From NCBI RefSeq assembly GCF_000720135.1, contig NZ_JOIU01000009.1, positions 62,001 to 126,000 of the forward strand: DNA of 64,000 bases, given 5' to 3'. Source of the DNA: Streptomyces sp. NRRL S-1022. GTDB lineage: Bacteria; Actinomycetota; Actinomycetes; Streptomycetales; Streptomycetaceae. Made by a program: the position numbers and the translations under genes. Under the pieces are notes generated by a model that saw only the letters and a list, made by a program, of their open reading frames with translations, was not told where the DNA came from and did not search any database. Shown here one piece after another: positions 1 through 8,870 of the stretch; the first letter of the stretch is position 1, and each line of letters starts with the position of its first letter.

Positions 1-231
1 TTCTCCGGCGGCAGGGCCCGGCGCGGCTCGCTGACCGGCGTCTGCGCCCCCGACGGCTCCCTGGACTTCGCGTACTCCATGGTCCTGGACGACGGCGAGG
101 TGGTGTCCGGGCGCTGCCGCAGCACCCCCGAGATCCGTGCGGACGGCGGCGTGGACCTGCGCGAGGAGTGGGTGCGCTACGGGGCCCACGCGGCGCAGGG
201 CGTCTCGTACCTGAAGGAGGTCAGGTCATGA
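1..231 (+). CDS. Small conserved protein, C-terminal part (partial, runs off left edge)
   Basis: The reading frame is open from base 1 and ends in TGA at 229-231, overlapping the ATG of the next gene as ATGA, so the two are probably co-translated. The visible 76 residues contain FSGGRARRGSLTGV, a central FAYSMVLDDGEVVSGRC stretch and STPEIRADGG followed by LREEWVRYG. This matches, from memory, a roughly 110-residue bacterial family often labelled n-acetylglutamate synthase-like without proof of activity. The N-terminus lies outside the window. No function is assigned; it is the first visible gene of the 1-6 kb cluster. Confidence 0.75.
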   Translation, partial: FSGGRARRGSLTGVCAPDGSLDFAYSMVLDDGEVVSGRCRSTPEIRADGGVDLREEWVRYGAHAAQGVSYLKEVRS

Positions 232-2003
232 CGTCGTCCACGCCCAGGAAGGGCGGCACGGTGACCTGGGCCTGCGCCCCGGGGTTCCCGCCCGCGGTGA
301 TCTTCCCCTTCACTCCCGCGGAGCGGATGGGGACCCGGAACATCTACGAGTTCCAGATGCTGATGTACCGGCCGCTGTACTACTTCGGCAGCCGCGGCAC
401 CCCGGACGTGGACTACGCCCAGAGCATCGGCGAGCCGCCGCAGTGGAGCGAGGACGGACTGACCGTCACGGTGAAGGTCAAGCCGTGGAAGTGGTCCAAC
501 GGCGAGACCCTGTGCGCGGACAACGTGCTGTTCTGGGTGAACCTGATGAAGGTCAAGGGCGACCGGTACGGCGAGTACGTGCCCGGGTACTTCCCGGACA
601 ACCTGACCTCGTACGGCAAACTCGCCGAGGACACGGTCTACTTCACCTTCGACAAGGCCTACTCGAAGAAGTGGGTGCTGATGAACCAGCTCAGCACCAT
701 CACCCCGCTGCCCAAGGCCTGGGACCGCACCGCGGACGGACCCGCCGACGCCTCCGGCGGCCTGGCCGACGTGGCCGCCGTCTACGACTACCTGATGGCG
801 GAGCAGGGCGACATCGTCGACGAGGGCAACGAGCACCGCACCCGGTGGGCCGACAGCCCCATATGGAGCGTGGTCAGCGGCCCCTGGCGCCTGAAGAGCT
901 ACACGCTGGAGGGCCTGGTCACCTTCGTGCCCAACGAGCACTACTCCGGGCCCGACAAGCCGTACCTGGACGAGTTCCGCCAGGTGCCGACGTTCTCGGA
1001 CGACGAGGAGTACGAGCTGCTCAAGGCCGGCCCGCGCGCCGAGGGCGGCATCCAGGTCGGCTACCTGCCGCTCAGCTTCGCCTCCGAGCCGGCCACCGAC
1101 CCCACCGTGGGCGGGCCCAACCCGCTGGCGGAGCACTACACGCTGGTGCCGCAGGCCGCCTTCTGCATCCGCTACTTCTGCCTCAACTACAACAACCCCA
1201 CGGTGGCCGGGAAGATCTTCCGGCAGACGTACTTCCGGCAGGCGCTGCAGAGCACGCTCGACCAGGACTCCGCCGTGCGCGACATCTACCAGGGCTACGC
1301 CTACCGGCAGAACGGCCCCGTGCCGATGGTCCCGGCGACCGACCTCGTCTCCCCGCGGCAGCGCGAGGGAGCCTGGCCGCTGCCGTTCGACGTCGACCGC
1401 GCCCGGGAGCTGCTGGCGGCCAACGGCTGGGACACCAGCACGACGCCTGCGGTCTGCGTGAACCCCGGCACCGGACCCGGCCAGGCCGGCGAGGGCATAC
1501 CGGCGGGCACCAAGCTGAGCTTCTCGCTGCGCTACGTGGAGGGGCGCCCGGCACTGACCCGGCTGATGGAGAAGTACCAGAAGGACGCCGCCGCCGCCGG
1601 CATCGAGCTGCGCATGGAGGAGGTGTACGGCTCGGTGCTCGTCGCCGAGGACGCGCCCTGCAGTGCCGGACCCGACTGCCTGTGGGAGATGACCTGCTGG
1701 AACGGCGGCTGGGCCTACCACTACCCGAGCGGCGAGATCCTGTTCCAGACCGGCGCGGGCGGCAACTTCGGCAACTACACCGACCCCCGGGCCGACCAGC
1801 TCATCGAGGCGTCCGTCACCTCGGACGACCTGGAGGCGCTCTACGCCTACCAGGACTTCATCGCCGAGCAGGTGCCGGTCATCTTCACACCGAACTTCCC
1901 CATCAGGCTCTTCGAGGTGTCGAACGACCTCGGGGGATTCGGGCCGGTGAACCCGTTCGGGATGATCAACCCCGAGAACTGGTACTACCGCGAGGACACG
2001 TGA
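228..2003 (+). CDS. Peptide/nickel-binding-protein-family protein (SBP_bac_5 fold) without signal peptide
   Basis: 591 residues with the length and sequence character of extracellular solute-binding family 5 (oligopeptide-binding) proteins: YEFQMLMYRPLYYFG near residue 40, WSNGETLCADNVLFWVNL near 85-105, and the C-terminal FGMINPENWYY. The start at 228 is fixed by the ATGA overlap with the upstream stop and by GGAGG just before it; an upstream GTG at 168 would only extend into the previous gene. The N-terminus (MTSSTPRKGGTVTW) has neither a signal peptide nor a lipobox, and no ABC permease or ATPase gene lies nearby. A cytoplasmic role, for example as a repurposed binding protein or enzyme in a small pathway, is therefore possible; this is inference. 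The next gene begins 1 bp after its stop. Confidence 0.85.
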   Translation: MTSSTPRKGGTVTWACAPGFPPAVIFPFTPAERMGTRNIYEFQMLMYRPLYYFGSRGTPDVDYAQSIGEPPQWSEDGLTVTVKVKPWKWSNGETLCADNVLFWVNLMKVKGDRYGEYVPGYFPDNLTSYGKLAEDTVYFTFDKAYSKKWVLMNQLSTITPLPKAWDRTADGPADASGGLADVAAVYDYLMAEQGDIVDEGNEHRTRWADSPIWSVVSGPWRLKSYTLEGLVTFVPNEHYSGPDKPYLDEFRQVPTFSDDEEYELLKAGPRAEGGIQVGYLPLSFASEPATDPTVGGPNPLAEHYTLVPQAAFCIRYFCLNYNNPTVAGKIFRQTYFRQALQSTLDQDSAVRDIYQGYAYRQNGPVPMVPATDLVSPRQREGAWPLPFDVDRARELLAANGWDTSTTPAVCVNPGTGPGQAGEGIPAGTKLSFSLRYVEGRPALTRLMEKYQKDAAAAGIELRMEEVYGSVLVAEDAPCSAGPDCLWEMTCWNGGWAYHYPSGEILFQTGAGGNFGNYTDPRADQLIEASVTSDDLEALYAYQDFIAEQVPVIFTPNFPIRLFEVSNDLGGFGPVNPFGMINPENWYYREDT

Positions 2004-2004
2004 C

Positions 2005-3342
2005 GTGAGCCTGTCCGTGTCCTCGGTGTCCCCCGTGTCCCCCCTGGGGGCGCACGCACTGCTGATGTTCCTCCTCCAGGTCGGGGTCCTGCTGGGGTCG
2101 GCCGTCCTCCTCGGCGGGCTGGCCCGGCGGGCCGCCCTGCCCTCCCTCGCCGGCGAACTCGTCGCCGGCGTGGTGCTGGGGCCGTCCCTGCTCACCCCGC
2201 TGGCCCCCGGCTTCGCGGCCTGGCTGCTGCCCCGGCAGCCGGACTCCATGCACCTGCTCGACGCGGTGGGACAACTCGGCGTGCTGCTGCTGGTGGGCAT
2301 CACCGGCATGAACGTCGACCTCGGGCTGGTCCGCCGCAAGGGCAGGGCCGCCGTCCTGGTGAGCGCGGGCGGCCTCGTGGTGCCCTTCGCCGGCGGTCTG
2401 GCCGTGGCCCTGGCGCTGCCGGCCGCGCTCCTCGCCGACGGCGTGGACCGCACCGTCTTCGCCCTGTTCACGGGGGTCGCGCTGTGCGTCAGCGCGCTGC
2501 CGGTCATCGCGAGGACCCTGCTCGACATGGGGCTGCTCCACCGCGACATCGGACAGCTGATCGTCGGCGCGTCCGTGGTCGACGACATCGCCGGCTGGCT
2601 GCTGCTGTCCGTCGTCTCGGCGATGGCCACCACCGGCGTGCACGGCCCGGACATCGTCTGGTCCGTGGTCTGTCTCGCCGGGCTCCTCGCCGGTGCCGTG
2701 TTCCTGGGCCGCCCGCTGGTCCGCCGCCTGCTGCGGTGGTCCGGCCGGTCCGGCAACGGCGAGTCCCTGCCCGCCCTGTGCACGGTGCTCATCGTGCTGG
2801 GGGCGGCGGCCAGTCACGCCCTGCACATGGAGGCGATCATCGGCGCCTTCCTCGTCGGGGTCCTGATCGGCTCCTCGGGGGAGGCCGACCGGGAGCGGCT
2901 GGCCCCGCTGCGGGTCTTCGCCGTCACCGTCCTCGCCCCGCTGTTCTTCGCGACCGCGGGCCTGCGGATCGACCTGACCGCCCTGGCCCGCCCCGAGGTG
3001 GCCGGCTCGGCCCTGCTCGTGCTGGCCGTCGCCATCGCCGGCAAGTTCGCCGGGGCGTACGCGGGGGCCAGGGCGGGCCGGCTCGGTCACTGGGAGGGAC
3101 TCGCGCTCGGCGCGGGGCTGAACTCCCGCGGGGTGATCGAGGTGATCATCGCGATGGTCGGGCTGCGGCTCGGGATCCTCACCACCGAGATGTACACGAT
3201 CATCGTCCTGGTCGCGATCGTGACCTCCGTGCTCGCCGCGCCGTTGCTGCGCGCCGCCGTACGCCGCATGCCCGTCACCCGCGAGGAGCGGGTGCGGGAG
3301 CGGGTGATGGCCGGCGAGCCGGTGCTGGAGTCGAATTCCTGA
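2005..3342 (+). CDS. Cation:proton antiporter (CPA2/KefB-like)
   Basis: 445-residue polytopic membrane protein with about 12 hydrophobic segments. Recognisable CPA2 features are LAGELVAGVVLGPSLL (about residue 48), ASVVDDIAGW (about 190, the conserved ion-binding Asp pair region), EAIIGAFLVGVLIG (about 275) and a GLNSRGVIEVII stretch near 370, typical of Na+/H+ or K+/H+ exchangers. The GTG start at 2005 sits 1 bp after the preceding stop, indicating translational coupling. It lacks a RCK/TrkA-N nucleotide-binding tail. Being inside a small co-directional cluster, it may serve export or pH/ion balance for that pathway; the transported ion cannot be told from sequence. Confidence 0.87.
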   Translation: MSLSVSSVSPVSPLGAHALLMFLLQVGVLLGSAVLLGGLARRAALPSLAGELVAGVVLGPSLLTPLAPGFAAWLLPRQPDSMHLLDAVGQLGVLLLVGITGMNVDLGLVRRKGRAAVLVSAGGLVVPFAGGLAVALALPAALLADGVDRTVFALFTGVALCVSALPVIARTLLDMGLLHRDIGQLIVGASVVDDIAGWLLLSVVSAMATTGVHGPDIVWSVVCLAGLLAGAVFLGRPLVRRLLRWSGRSGNGESLPALCTVLIVLGAAASHALHMEAIIGAFLVGVLIGSSGEADRERLAPLRVFAVTVLAPLFFATAGLRIDLTALARPEVAGSALLVLAVAIAGKFAGAYAGARAGRLGHWEGLALGAGLNSRGVIEVIIAMVGLRLGILTTEMYTIIVLVAIVTSVLAAPLLRAAVRRMPVTREERVRERVMAGEPVLESNS

Positions 3343-3463
3343 CGCATACGCGACGAATTTCCGACGCTCCGGATTCCCACCTCGTATCCGGCACTAGCGT
3401 GAGGCCGACCCGTCCACGTCCGTGCACGCTCGGCCACCCCAAGTCCTGAAGGGAAAAGGCAAT

Positions 3464-4753
3464 ATGACACAAGTGCAGCCGGCGACGGGGCAGCGGCCGC
3501 TGCTGCTCGTGGTGGCCACGGGCATGCGGACGTATCGCGAGTATCTGCTGCGCTCCATTCGCAGCGAGTTCGACATCCACCTCTTCCATGTGGACGAGCC
3601 CACCTGGGAGAAGGAGTACATATCCGGCTGGACGGTCCTGCCCAGCACCCTGAACGGCCCGGCGATGGCCGACGCGGCCCGCCGGCTGCACGCGGACACG
3701 CCCGTCGCCGGCGTGCTGTGCTGGGACGAGGGACGCATCCACGCCGCCTCCTACGTGGCCGAGGCGCTCGGACTGCGCAACGGCGAGCCGGACGTGATCT
3801 GGCGGCTGCGCGACAAGGGCCAGACCCGCGCGGCCCTCGACGCCGCCGGGGTCGCGCAGCCCCGTTCCCTGCCGGTCAAGACGCTCGACGAGGCCCTGGC
3901 CGCGGCCGGCCGGATCGGCTACCCGGTGATCCTCAAGCCGCGCGGACTCGGGGCCAGCCTCGGTGTCGTACGCATCGACGGCGCCGCGGAGCTGGCGGAG
4001 AAGTTCGCGTTCACCGCCGGGATGAAGGGGCCCGACCCCGAGCCGCTGCTCTACAGCACCGACCAGCCGGTCCTCGTCGAGGAGCTGGTGACCGGAGCGG
4101 AGATCAGCGTCGACGCGGTCGTCCAGGACGGCAAGGTGACGCCCCTGTTCATCGGCCGCAAGGTCGTGGGCTACCCGCCGTACGCGGAGGAGACCGGCCA
4201 CTTCGTGGACGGTGACGATCCGCTGCTCACCGATCCGCAGCTGCTGGACGCCCTCCAGGACACCCACACCGCGCTCGGCTTCCGGGACGGCTGGACCCAC
4301 AGCGAGTTCATGCTGACCGCCGCCGGCCCGCGCCTGATCGAGGTCAACGGCCGGCTCGGCGGCGACATGATCCCCTACCTGGGCATGCTGGCCACGGGCA
4401 TCGATCCGGGGCTGGCGGCGGCGCGGGCCGCCTGCGGCATCACGCCCGACGCCGCCCCGTCCCGCCGTCGGGTCGCGGGCATCCGTTTCTTCTACGTCGA
4501 GCACGACGACACGCGGATCGAGTCCGTCACGTTCCGCGAGACGGGCCTGCCCGCCGGGGTCGAGGAACTGGTGGCCGTGGCCAGGCCCGGCGCCGTCGTG
4601 TCACCTCCGCCGAAGGGCACGGTGTGGGGGCGGATCGCCTTCGCCATCGCCACCGGCGACTCCGTCGAGGAGTGCGGCGCCGTACTGGACGCCGCCGAGT
4701 CGGCACTGGACGTGCGAAGCGATCACAACGCCCCCATGCGAGAGATGAGTTGA
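3464..4753 (+). CDS. ATP-grasp domain ligase
   Basis: 429 residues with the ATP-grasp layout of carboxylate-amine/thiol ligases: an N-terminal pre-ATP-grasp region (LLLVVATGMRTYREYLLRSI), the LRDKGQTRAALDAAGV helix near residue 115-130, the ATP-lysine strand YPVILKPRGLGASLGVV near 155, and the metal-binding end LIEVNGRLGGDMIPYLG near 290-305 (Glu and Asn ligands). The ATG at 3464 has a good AAGGGAAAAGG site upstream, preferred over an in-frame upstream start. A 121-bp gap precedes it, so it may have its own promoter. It is followed 6 bp later by an MFS exporter gene. Members of this superfamily join amino acids, make dipeptides or activate carboxylates; the substrate is unknown. Confidence 0.88.
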   Translation: MTQVQPATGQRPLLLVVATGMRTYREYLLRSIRSEFDIHLFHVDEPTWEKEYISGWTVLPSTLNGPAMADAARRLHADTPVAGVLCWDEGRIHAASYVAEALGLRNGEPDVIWRLRDKGQTRAALDAAGVAQPRSLPVKTLDEALAAAGRIGYPVILKPRGLGASLGVVRIDGAAELAEKFAFTAGMKGPDPEPLLYSTDQPVLVEELVTGAEISVDAVVQDGKVTPLFIGRKVVGYPPYAEETGHFVDGDDPLLTDPQLLDALQDTHTALGFRDGWTHSEFMLTAAGPRLIEVNGRLGGDMIPYLGMLATGIDPGLAAARAACGITPDAAPSRRRVAGIRFFYVEHDDTRIESVTFRETGLPAGVEELVAVARPGAVVSPPPKGTVWGRIAFAIATGDSVEECGAVLDAAESALDVRSDHNAPMREMS

Positions 4754-4759
4754 ACGTGC

Positions 4760-6031
4760 ATGGCAACTGAGGAGAAAAAAGACGAGAACGTGGCGATCTG
4801 GGCCACGTTCAGGAATTCGTCGGCGGCCGTGAAGACCATCCTCGCGGGCGTGCTGCTGAGCAAGCTGGGCGGATTCCTCAACGTCTTCATCGTGCTCTAC
4901 CTGACCTACCGCGGCTACTCCGACAGCGAGGCGTCCTACGCACTGGGCGCCTACGGAGCGGGCGGCGTGGCCGGCGTGCTGCTCGGCGGCACCCTCGCGG
5001 ACCGCCTCGGCGCCCGCAACGCCACGATCCTGGGCATGGCCGGCACCGCGGTCCTCACCGCGGCGCTGCTCCACCTGCCCAACTACCCCTCGCTCGTCGT
5101 GGCGGTCGTCCTGGCCAGCCTCATGGCCCAGCTCTACCGGCCGGCCGCGGCCGCCCTGCTCTCCGAACTCACCTCGGGCAGCAGCCAGGTCGTCGTCTTC
5201 GGCATGTACCGGTGGTGCCTGAACGTGGGGGCCATGGCCGCGCCCATGGTCGGCCTCGGCCTCTACCACCTCGGCGGGGAGAGCTACACCCTGCTGTTCT
5301 GGGGCGAGGCGGTGATCGCGCTGGCCTACGCCCTCGTCGCGGCCGTCGTCCTGCCCCGCCGGGCCGCGCGGGCTGCGACGGACACGGCCGCGTCCGAGGA
5401 GGAGAGCACGGCCGGGGGGTACCGGGCGATGCTCCGCGACCGCCGGTACGTGCTGTACCTGACGGCCACCCTGTTCAACGCGATCATCTACGTGCAGTAC
5501 CTGTCCACGCTGCCGCTGGACGTGGAGGCCCACGACTTCGACCTGTTCTGGTACACGGCCGCGGTCTCCCTCAACGGCTTCCTGGTGATCGCCTTCGAGC
5601 TCCCGCTCACGAAGGTGACCCAGCAGTGGCGCACGAAGATCACGGTGGGTGTGTCCTTCGCCCTGGTGGGCCTCGGCGTGGCCCTGTACGGCATGCCGAT
5701 GGGCGCCGCCGTGATCATCGGCGCCACCCTGGTCTGGACGCTCGGTGAGATCATCGGCGGCCCCGCGATCTTCGCCCACCCGGCGACGGCGGGCCCCGCG
5801 CACCTGCGCAGCCGGTACATCGGCGCGTTCCAGTTCATGCACGCGCTCGGCACGGCCATCGGACCGGTCCTCGGCGGCCTGCTGTTCGTACGGCTCGGCC
5901 ACGACGTCTGGCCGCTGCTCGGTGTGATCGGCCTGGCCGCGGCGGGACTCGGCGTCGCCGCCGTCCGTACGCCTGCCCCGGACCGGACCGAGCCGGCCGA
6001 CGAGCCGGCCGTGCAGCCGGCCGAGGCGTAG
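4760..6031 (+). CDS. MFS transporter
   Basis: 423-residue major facilitator protein with about 12 membrane spans. An MFS A-motif-like stretch, GGTLADRLGARNATILG, lies near residue 75-90 between spans 2 and 3. It starts 6 bp after the ATP-grasp stop with no strong ribosome site, so translation probably depends on the upstream gene. The N-terminus is short and charged (MATEEKKDENV). The pairing with an ATP-grasp ligase suggests export of the ligase product or self-protection; this is inference. The gene ends just before a strong convergent terminator. Confidence 0.88.
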   Translation: MATEEKKDENVAIWATFRNSSAAVKTILAGVLLSKLGGFLNVFIVLYLTYRGYSDSEASYALGAYGAGGVAGVLLGGTLADRLGARNATILGMAGTAVLTAALLHLPNYPSLVVAVVLASLMAQLYRPAAAALLSELTSGSSQVVVFGMYRWCLNVGAMAAPMVGLGLYHLGGESYTLLFWGEAVIALAYALVAAVVLPRRAARAATDTAASEEESTAGGYRAMLRDRRYVLYLTATLFNAIIYVQYLSTLPLDVEAHDFDLFWYTAAVSLNGFLVIAFELPLTKVTQQWRTKITVGVSFALVGLGVALYGMPMGAAVIIGATLVWTLGEIIGGPAIFAHPATAGPAHLRSRYIGAFQFMHALGTAIGPVLGGLLFVRLGHDVWPLLGVIGLAAAGLGVAAVRTPAPDRTEPADEPAVQPAEA

Positions 6032-6051
6032 CCCCCCCCCGCACACGAGGA

Positions 6052-6083
6052 ACGGCCGCCGGCCCGCATGGGCCGGCGGCCGT
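6052..6083. terminator. Bidirectional terminator hairpin
   Basis: Perfect 13-bp inverted repeat (ACGGCCGCCGGCC at 6052-6064, complement at 6071-6083) with a 6-nt loop. It lies between the convergent MFS and NIPSNAP-like genes. There is no T-run, which is usual in Streptomyces. Confidence 0.75.
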
Positions 6084-6106
6084 CGTGCTGCCGTCGCGGC
6101 GGCCGG

Positions 6107-6463
6107 TCAGCCGGTCGCCAGGCTCCGGGCGAACTCCTCCAGCGCCGGGCCCGGTACGGGCACCACCGAGGTCTGGTAGCTCGCCATCATCTCCGGCACC
6201 ACCTCGTCGTACTTCGCCAGCCACTCGTCAGTGGCGTACACCGACTGCGACAGGGCCACCCGCTCCTCCTCGGAACGGAAGGCGCGCAGCAGGTAGTAGC
6301 CGTCCTCGTCGTTCCGGGACGGCCCGTGCGCGACCACGGTGATGCCGCAGTCGCGCATGAGCGGGATCGTGCCGTCCCTGCTGATGCGGTGGAACTCCTC
6401 CCGCAGTCCCGGCTTCACGGTGAACAGCCGGATCTCCAGCAGCCATGGTGCCGCGTCGCTCAT
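6107..6463 (-). CDS. NIPSNAP-like / dimeric alpha-beta barrel protein
   Basis: 118 residues resembling NIPSNAP/EthD-type small ferredoxin-like-fold proteins: LLEIRLFTVKPGLREEFHRI at the start, a YYLLRAFRSEEERVALSQSVY middle and an EWLAKYDEVVPEMMASYQT helix. ATG at 6463 follows GAGGAGA. It lies 17 bp downstream of the amidohydrolase stop on the same strand, so the two probably form an operon. The family often acts on small organic substrates or as an accessory protein; the specific role is unknown. Confidence 0.8.
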   Translation of the reverse strand: MSDAAPWLLEIRLFTVKPGLREEFHRISRDGTIPLMRDCGITVVAHGPSRNDEDGYYLLRAFRSEEERVALSQSVYATDEWLAKYDEVVPEMMASYQTSVVPVPGPALEEFARSLATG

Positions 6464-6480
6464 GTCTTCTCCTCGACTGG

Positions 6481-7710
6481 TCACTTGACCCGGACTCCGG
6501 CCTTCCAGACCCCGGTGATGTGCTCGGGCTGCGCCAGCACCTCGATGTCCACGAGCGGGTCCTCGTCGAGGACCAGCACGTCGGCGTCGTACCCCTCGCG
6601 CAGCTGCCCCGACAGCGGCGCCTGCGGTCCCAGGGTGGCGGGGCCGGTCGCGGTGCCGGCCTCGATGGCCTCCAGCGCGGTCATGCCCGTCTTCACCAGC
6701 AGCGGCAGCTCGCGTCCGTTGCGGCCCCACGAGTCGGGCAGCTCGGTGCCGGTGAGCGCGATGTCGGTGCCCGCGGCGATCGTCACGCCCTGCTCGCGGG
6801 CGATGGTGAGGGCCTCCGCGTGCCGGCCGGCCGTCGCCTGCAGCTTCTTCAGGGCGTACTCCGGCAGCATGTGGCCGTTGTCGAGCAGCTCCTGGAAGAT
6901 CGTGCGCGTGGTGACGAGGATGGCCCCGCACTCGCGCATGGCCACGGCGGCCTCCTCGTCGAGGTACGTGCCGTGCTCGATGGTGGTGACCCCGGCCTCC
7001 AGGGACGCCATGATGCCCGGCTTGCCGTGGCAGTGCGCGGCGACGATACGGTCCGCCATCCCGGCGACCTCCACGATCGCGCGCAGCTCGGCGTCCGTGA
7101 ACTGCTGGTGCACCGGGTGGTCGACCTCGGACAGCACACCGCCGGACGCGCACACCTTGATGAGCTTGGCGTTGCGGCGCAGCTGCTCCCGCGCCGCCCG
7201 TGCGCACTCCGCGGGCCCGTCGGCCAGCCGCAGCTCACCGCCGAGGTGCCCGAAGTCCTCCACCCAGGACGTCGGGTAGCTGTGCAGGTCGGCGTGGCCG
7301 CCGGTGGTCGACAGGGTGGTGCCGGCCGGGTAGACCGACGGGCCCAGGACGGTGCCCTCCTCGATCGCCCGGACCAGGTGGATGCCCAGGCCGCCGGTCT
7401 CCCGTACGGAGGTGACCCCGGCGTTCAGCGCGGCCCGCAGATCGGTGGTGATGCGGGCCGCACGCAGGGCGATCGGTTCCTGGGGCAGCACGCTGAGGTC
7501 CGCCGAGCGCAGACCCATGAAGTGGCCGTGGCAGTCCCACAGTCCCGGCATCACCGTGCGGGCGCGGACCGTGTCCGCCTGTGGGGTCGGGGGGGCCTCG
7601 GTGGCGGGACCGGCGTAATCGATGGTCTTCCCGTCGAATACGACCACGCCGTTCTGAATCGGTTCGCCGCGACCGGGGATTAACTGTTCCGCTTCGATTC
7701 GCTGCAACAT
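6481..7710 (-). CDS. Amidohydrolase family protein (metal-dependent hydrolase)
   Basis: 409 residues with the amidohydrolase TIM-barrel signature: the HxH metal pair in MPGLWDCHGHF (about 54-64), the likely carbamylated Lys in LIKVCASGG (about 185), His ligands in VAAHCHG (about 225) and TTIEHGTYLDEE (about 246), and the catalytic Asp in IAAGTDIALTG (about 318). This resembles imidazolonepropionase/prolidase-type members. Residue 10 is encoded by TTA (plus-strand TAA at 7681-7683), a codon that in Streptomyces needs the bldA tRNA, so synthesis is probably tied to developmental stage. It is followed by the NIPSNAP-like gene. Substrate unknown. Confidence 0.87.
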   Translation of the reverse strand: MLQRIEAEQLIPGRGEPIQNGVVVFDGKTIDYAGPATEAPPTPQADTVRARTVMPGLWDCHGHFMGLRSADLSVLPQEPIALRAARITTDLRAALNAGVTSVRETGGLGIHLVRAIEEGTVLGPSVYPAGTTLSTTGGHADLHSYPTSWVEDFGHLGGELRLADGPAECARAAREQLRRNAKLIKVCASGGVLSEVDHPVHQQFTDAELRAIVEVAGMADRIVAAHCHGKPGIMASLEAGVTTIEHGTYLDEEAAVAMRECGAILVTTRTIFQELLDNGHMLPEYALKKLQATAGRHAEALTIAREQGVTIAAGTDIALTGTELPDSWGRNGRELPLLVKTGMTALEAIEAGTATGPATLGPQAPLSGQLREGYDADVLVLDEDPLVDIEVLAQPEHITGVWKAGVRVK

Positions 7711-7790
7711 GCAGGGAGCAAACCAAAGGGGTGTTCCCCTGACAACCGGTGTTCGGGAAGGCTAGTTGCCCCTGACGGGCGCGATTCCGT

Positions 7791-8798
7791 TCACGGCGTC
7801 AGAACGGCGCCCGCGTCCACGGAATTCCGGGCCAGTTGCGCGGCCCGGTGCCGGAACACATGCCGGTACGTCTGCGGGGAGACGGTGGTGACCCGGCCGA
7901 AGTGGTAGCGGAGATTGGCGGCCGTGCCGAACCCGGTGCGCCGCGCGATGTGCTCCACCGGTTCGTCCGTGGTCTCCAGCAGCTCCTGCGCCAGCCGGAC
8001 CCGCTGCTGGAGCAGCCACTGCAGCGGGGTGATGCCGAGCCGGTCCCGGAACCGGCGCGCGAACGTGCGCTCGCCCAGCCGGGCGACCCGGGCGAGCTGC
8101 GGAACGGTCAGCGGCTCGTGCAGCCGCTCCTGCGCCCACTGCAGCACCGGCGCGAGGTCGTCGCTCGCCTCCGCCCGCACCAGGGGCTTGGTGTACTGCG
8201 ACTGGCCGCCCTCCCGGTGCGGCGGTACGACCATCCGGCGGGCCACCTCGTTGGCGACGGCCGCGCCGTGGTCCTGGCGCACCAGGTGCAGGCACAGGTC
8301 GATGGCCGAGCCGGTGCCGGCCGAGGTGAGGATGTCGCCCTCGTCGGTGTAGAGCGCGGAGGGGACGAAGTCGACGTCGGGGAAGCGGTGCGCGAAGTCC
8401 CCGGCGTTCATCCAGTGCGTGGTCGCCGTACGGCCCGTCAGGAGTCCCGCGGCGGCCAGCACGTAGGCGCCGGTGCAGATCGAGACGATCCGCTTGCCCC
8501 TGCCGTGGGCCTCGCGCAGCACCTCCACCAGCCGCGCGGGCGGATCGAGCTGGACCGGCCGGGCGCACGCGGAGACGAGGATGGTGTCGGCGTCGAGCAG
8601 GTCGTCGAAACTGTAGGGGGTGCGCACCTGCAGACCGGCCGCCGTGCGCAGCGGGCCGGACGGGTCACCGCACATGCGCAGCTCGTACCAGGGGTCCACG
8701 AGATCGGAGCGGTCGGTCCCGAACACCTCGCACGGCACGGCCAGTTCGAACGTCGGTGTGGCATCCGTGACGGCGATCGCGATGACGTGGGGACGCAT
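7791..8798 (-). CDS. GlxA-family transcriptional regulator (DJ-1/PfpI + AraC HTH)
   Basis: 335 residues. The N-terminal half is a class-I glutamine amidotransferase-like DJ-1/PfpI domain with the SICTGAYVLAAAGLL nucleophile-elbow region near 110 and the TTHWMN element near 131. The C-terminal half has two AraC helix-turn-helix motifs (LARVARLGERTFARRFRD near 230-250 and EHIARRTGFGTAANLRYHF near 280-300). It is transcribed away from the APC transporter gene 72 bp away and toward the amidohydrolase, so either neighbour could be its target. The domain organisation is clear; the effector is unknown. Confidence 0.88.
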   Translation of the reverse strand: MRPHVIAIAVTDATPTFELAVPCEVFGTDRSDLVDPWYELRMCGDPSGPLRTAAGLQVRTPYSFDDLLDADTILVSACARPVQLDPPARLVEVLREAHGRGKRIVSICTGAYVLAAAGLLTGRTATTHWMNAGDFAHRFPDVDFVPSALYTDEGDILTSAGTGSAIDLCLHLVRQDHGAAVANEVARRMVVPPHREGGQSQYTKPLVRAEASDDLAPVLQWAQERLHEPLTVPQLARVARLGERTFARRFRDRLGITPLQWLLQQRVRLAQELLETTDEPVEHIARRTGFGTAANLRYHFGRVTTVSPQTYRHVFRHRAAQLARNSVDAGAVLTP

Positions 8799-8870
8799 GT
8801 CGGTAATTTAGCGCACGTTGTCAAAACAGCCGATGGTGCGGACGGAAGTCCCGAGGCCATGCTGGCCCGC

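Noticed and set aside
177..2792. 871-residue minus-strand open frame
   Set aside because: Antisense shadow of the peptide-binding and antiporter genes; Arg/Val/Gly-rich composition with no recognisable motif, caused by high GC.
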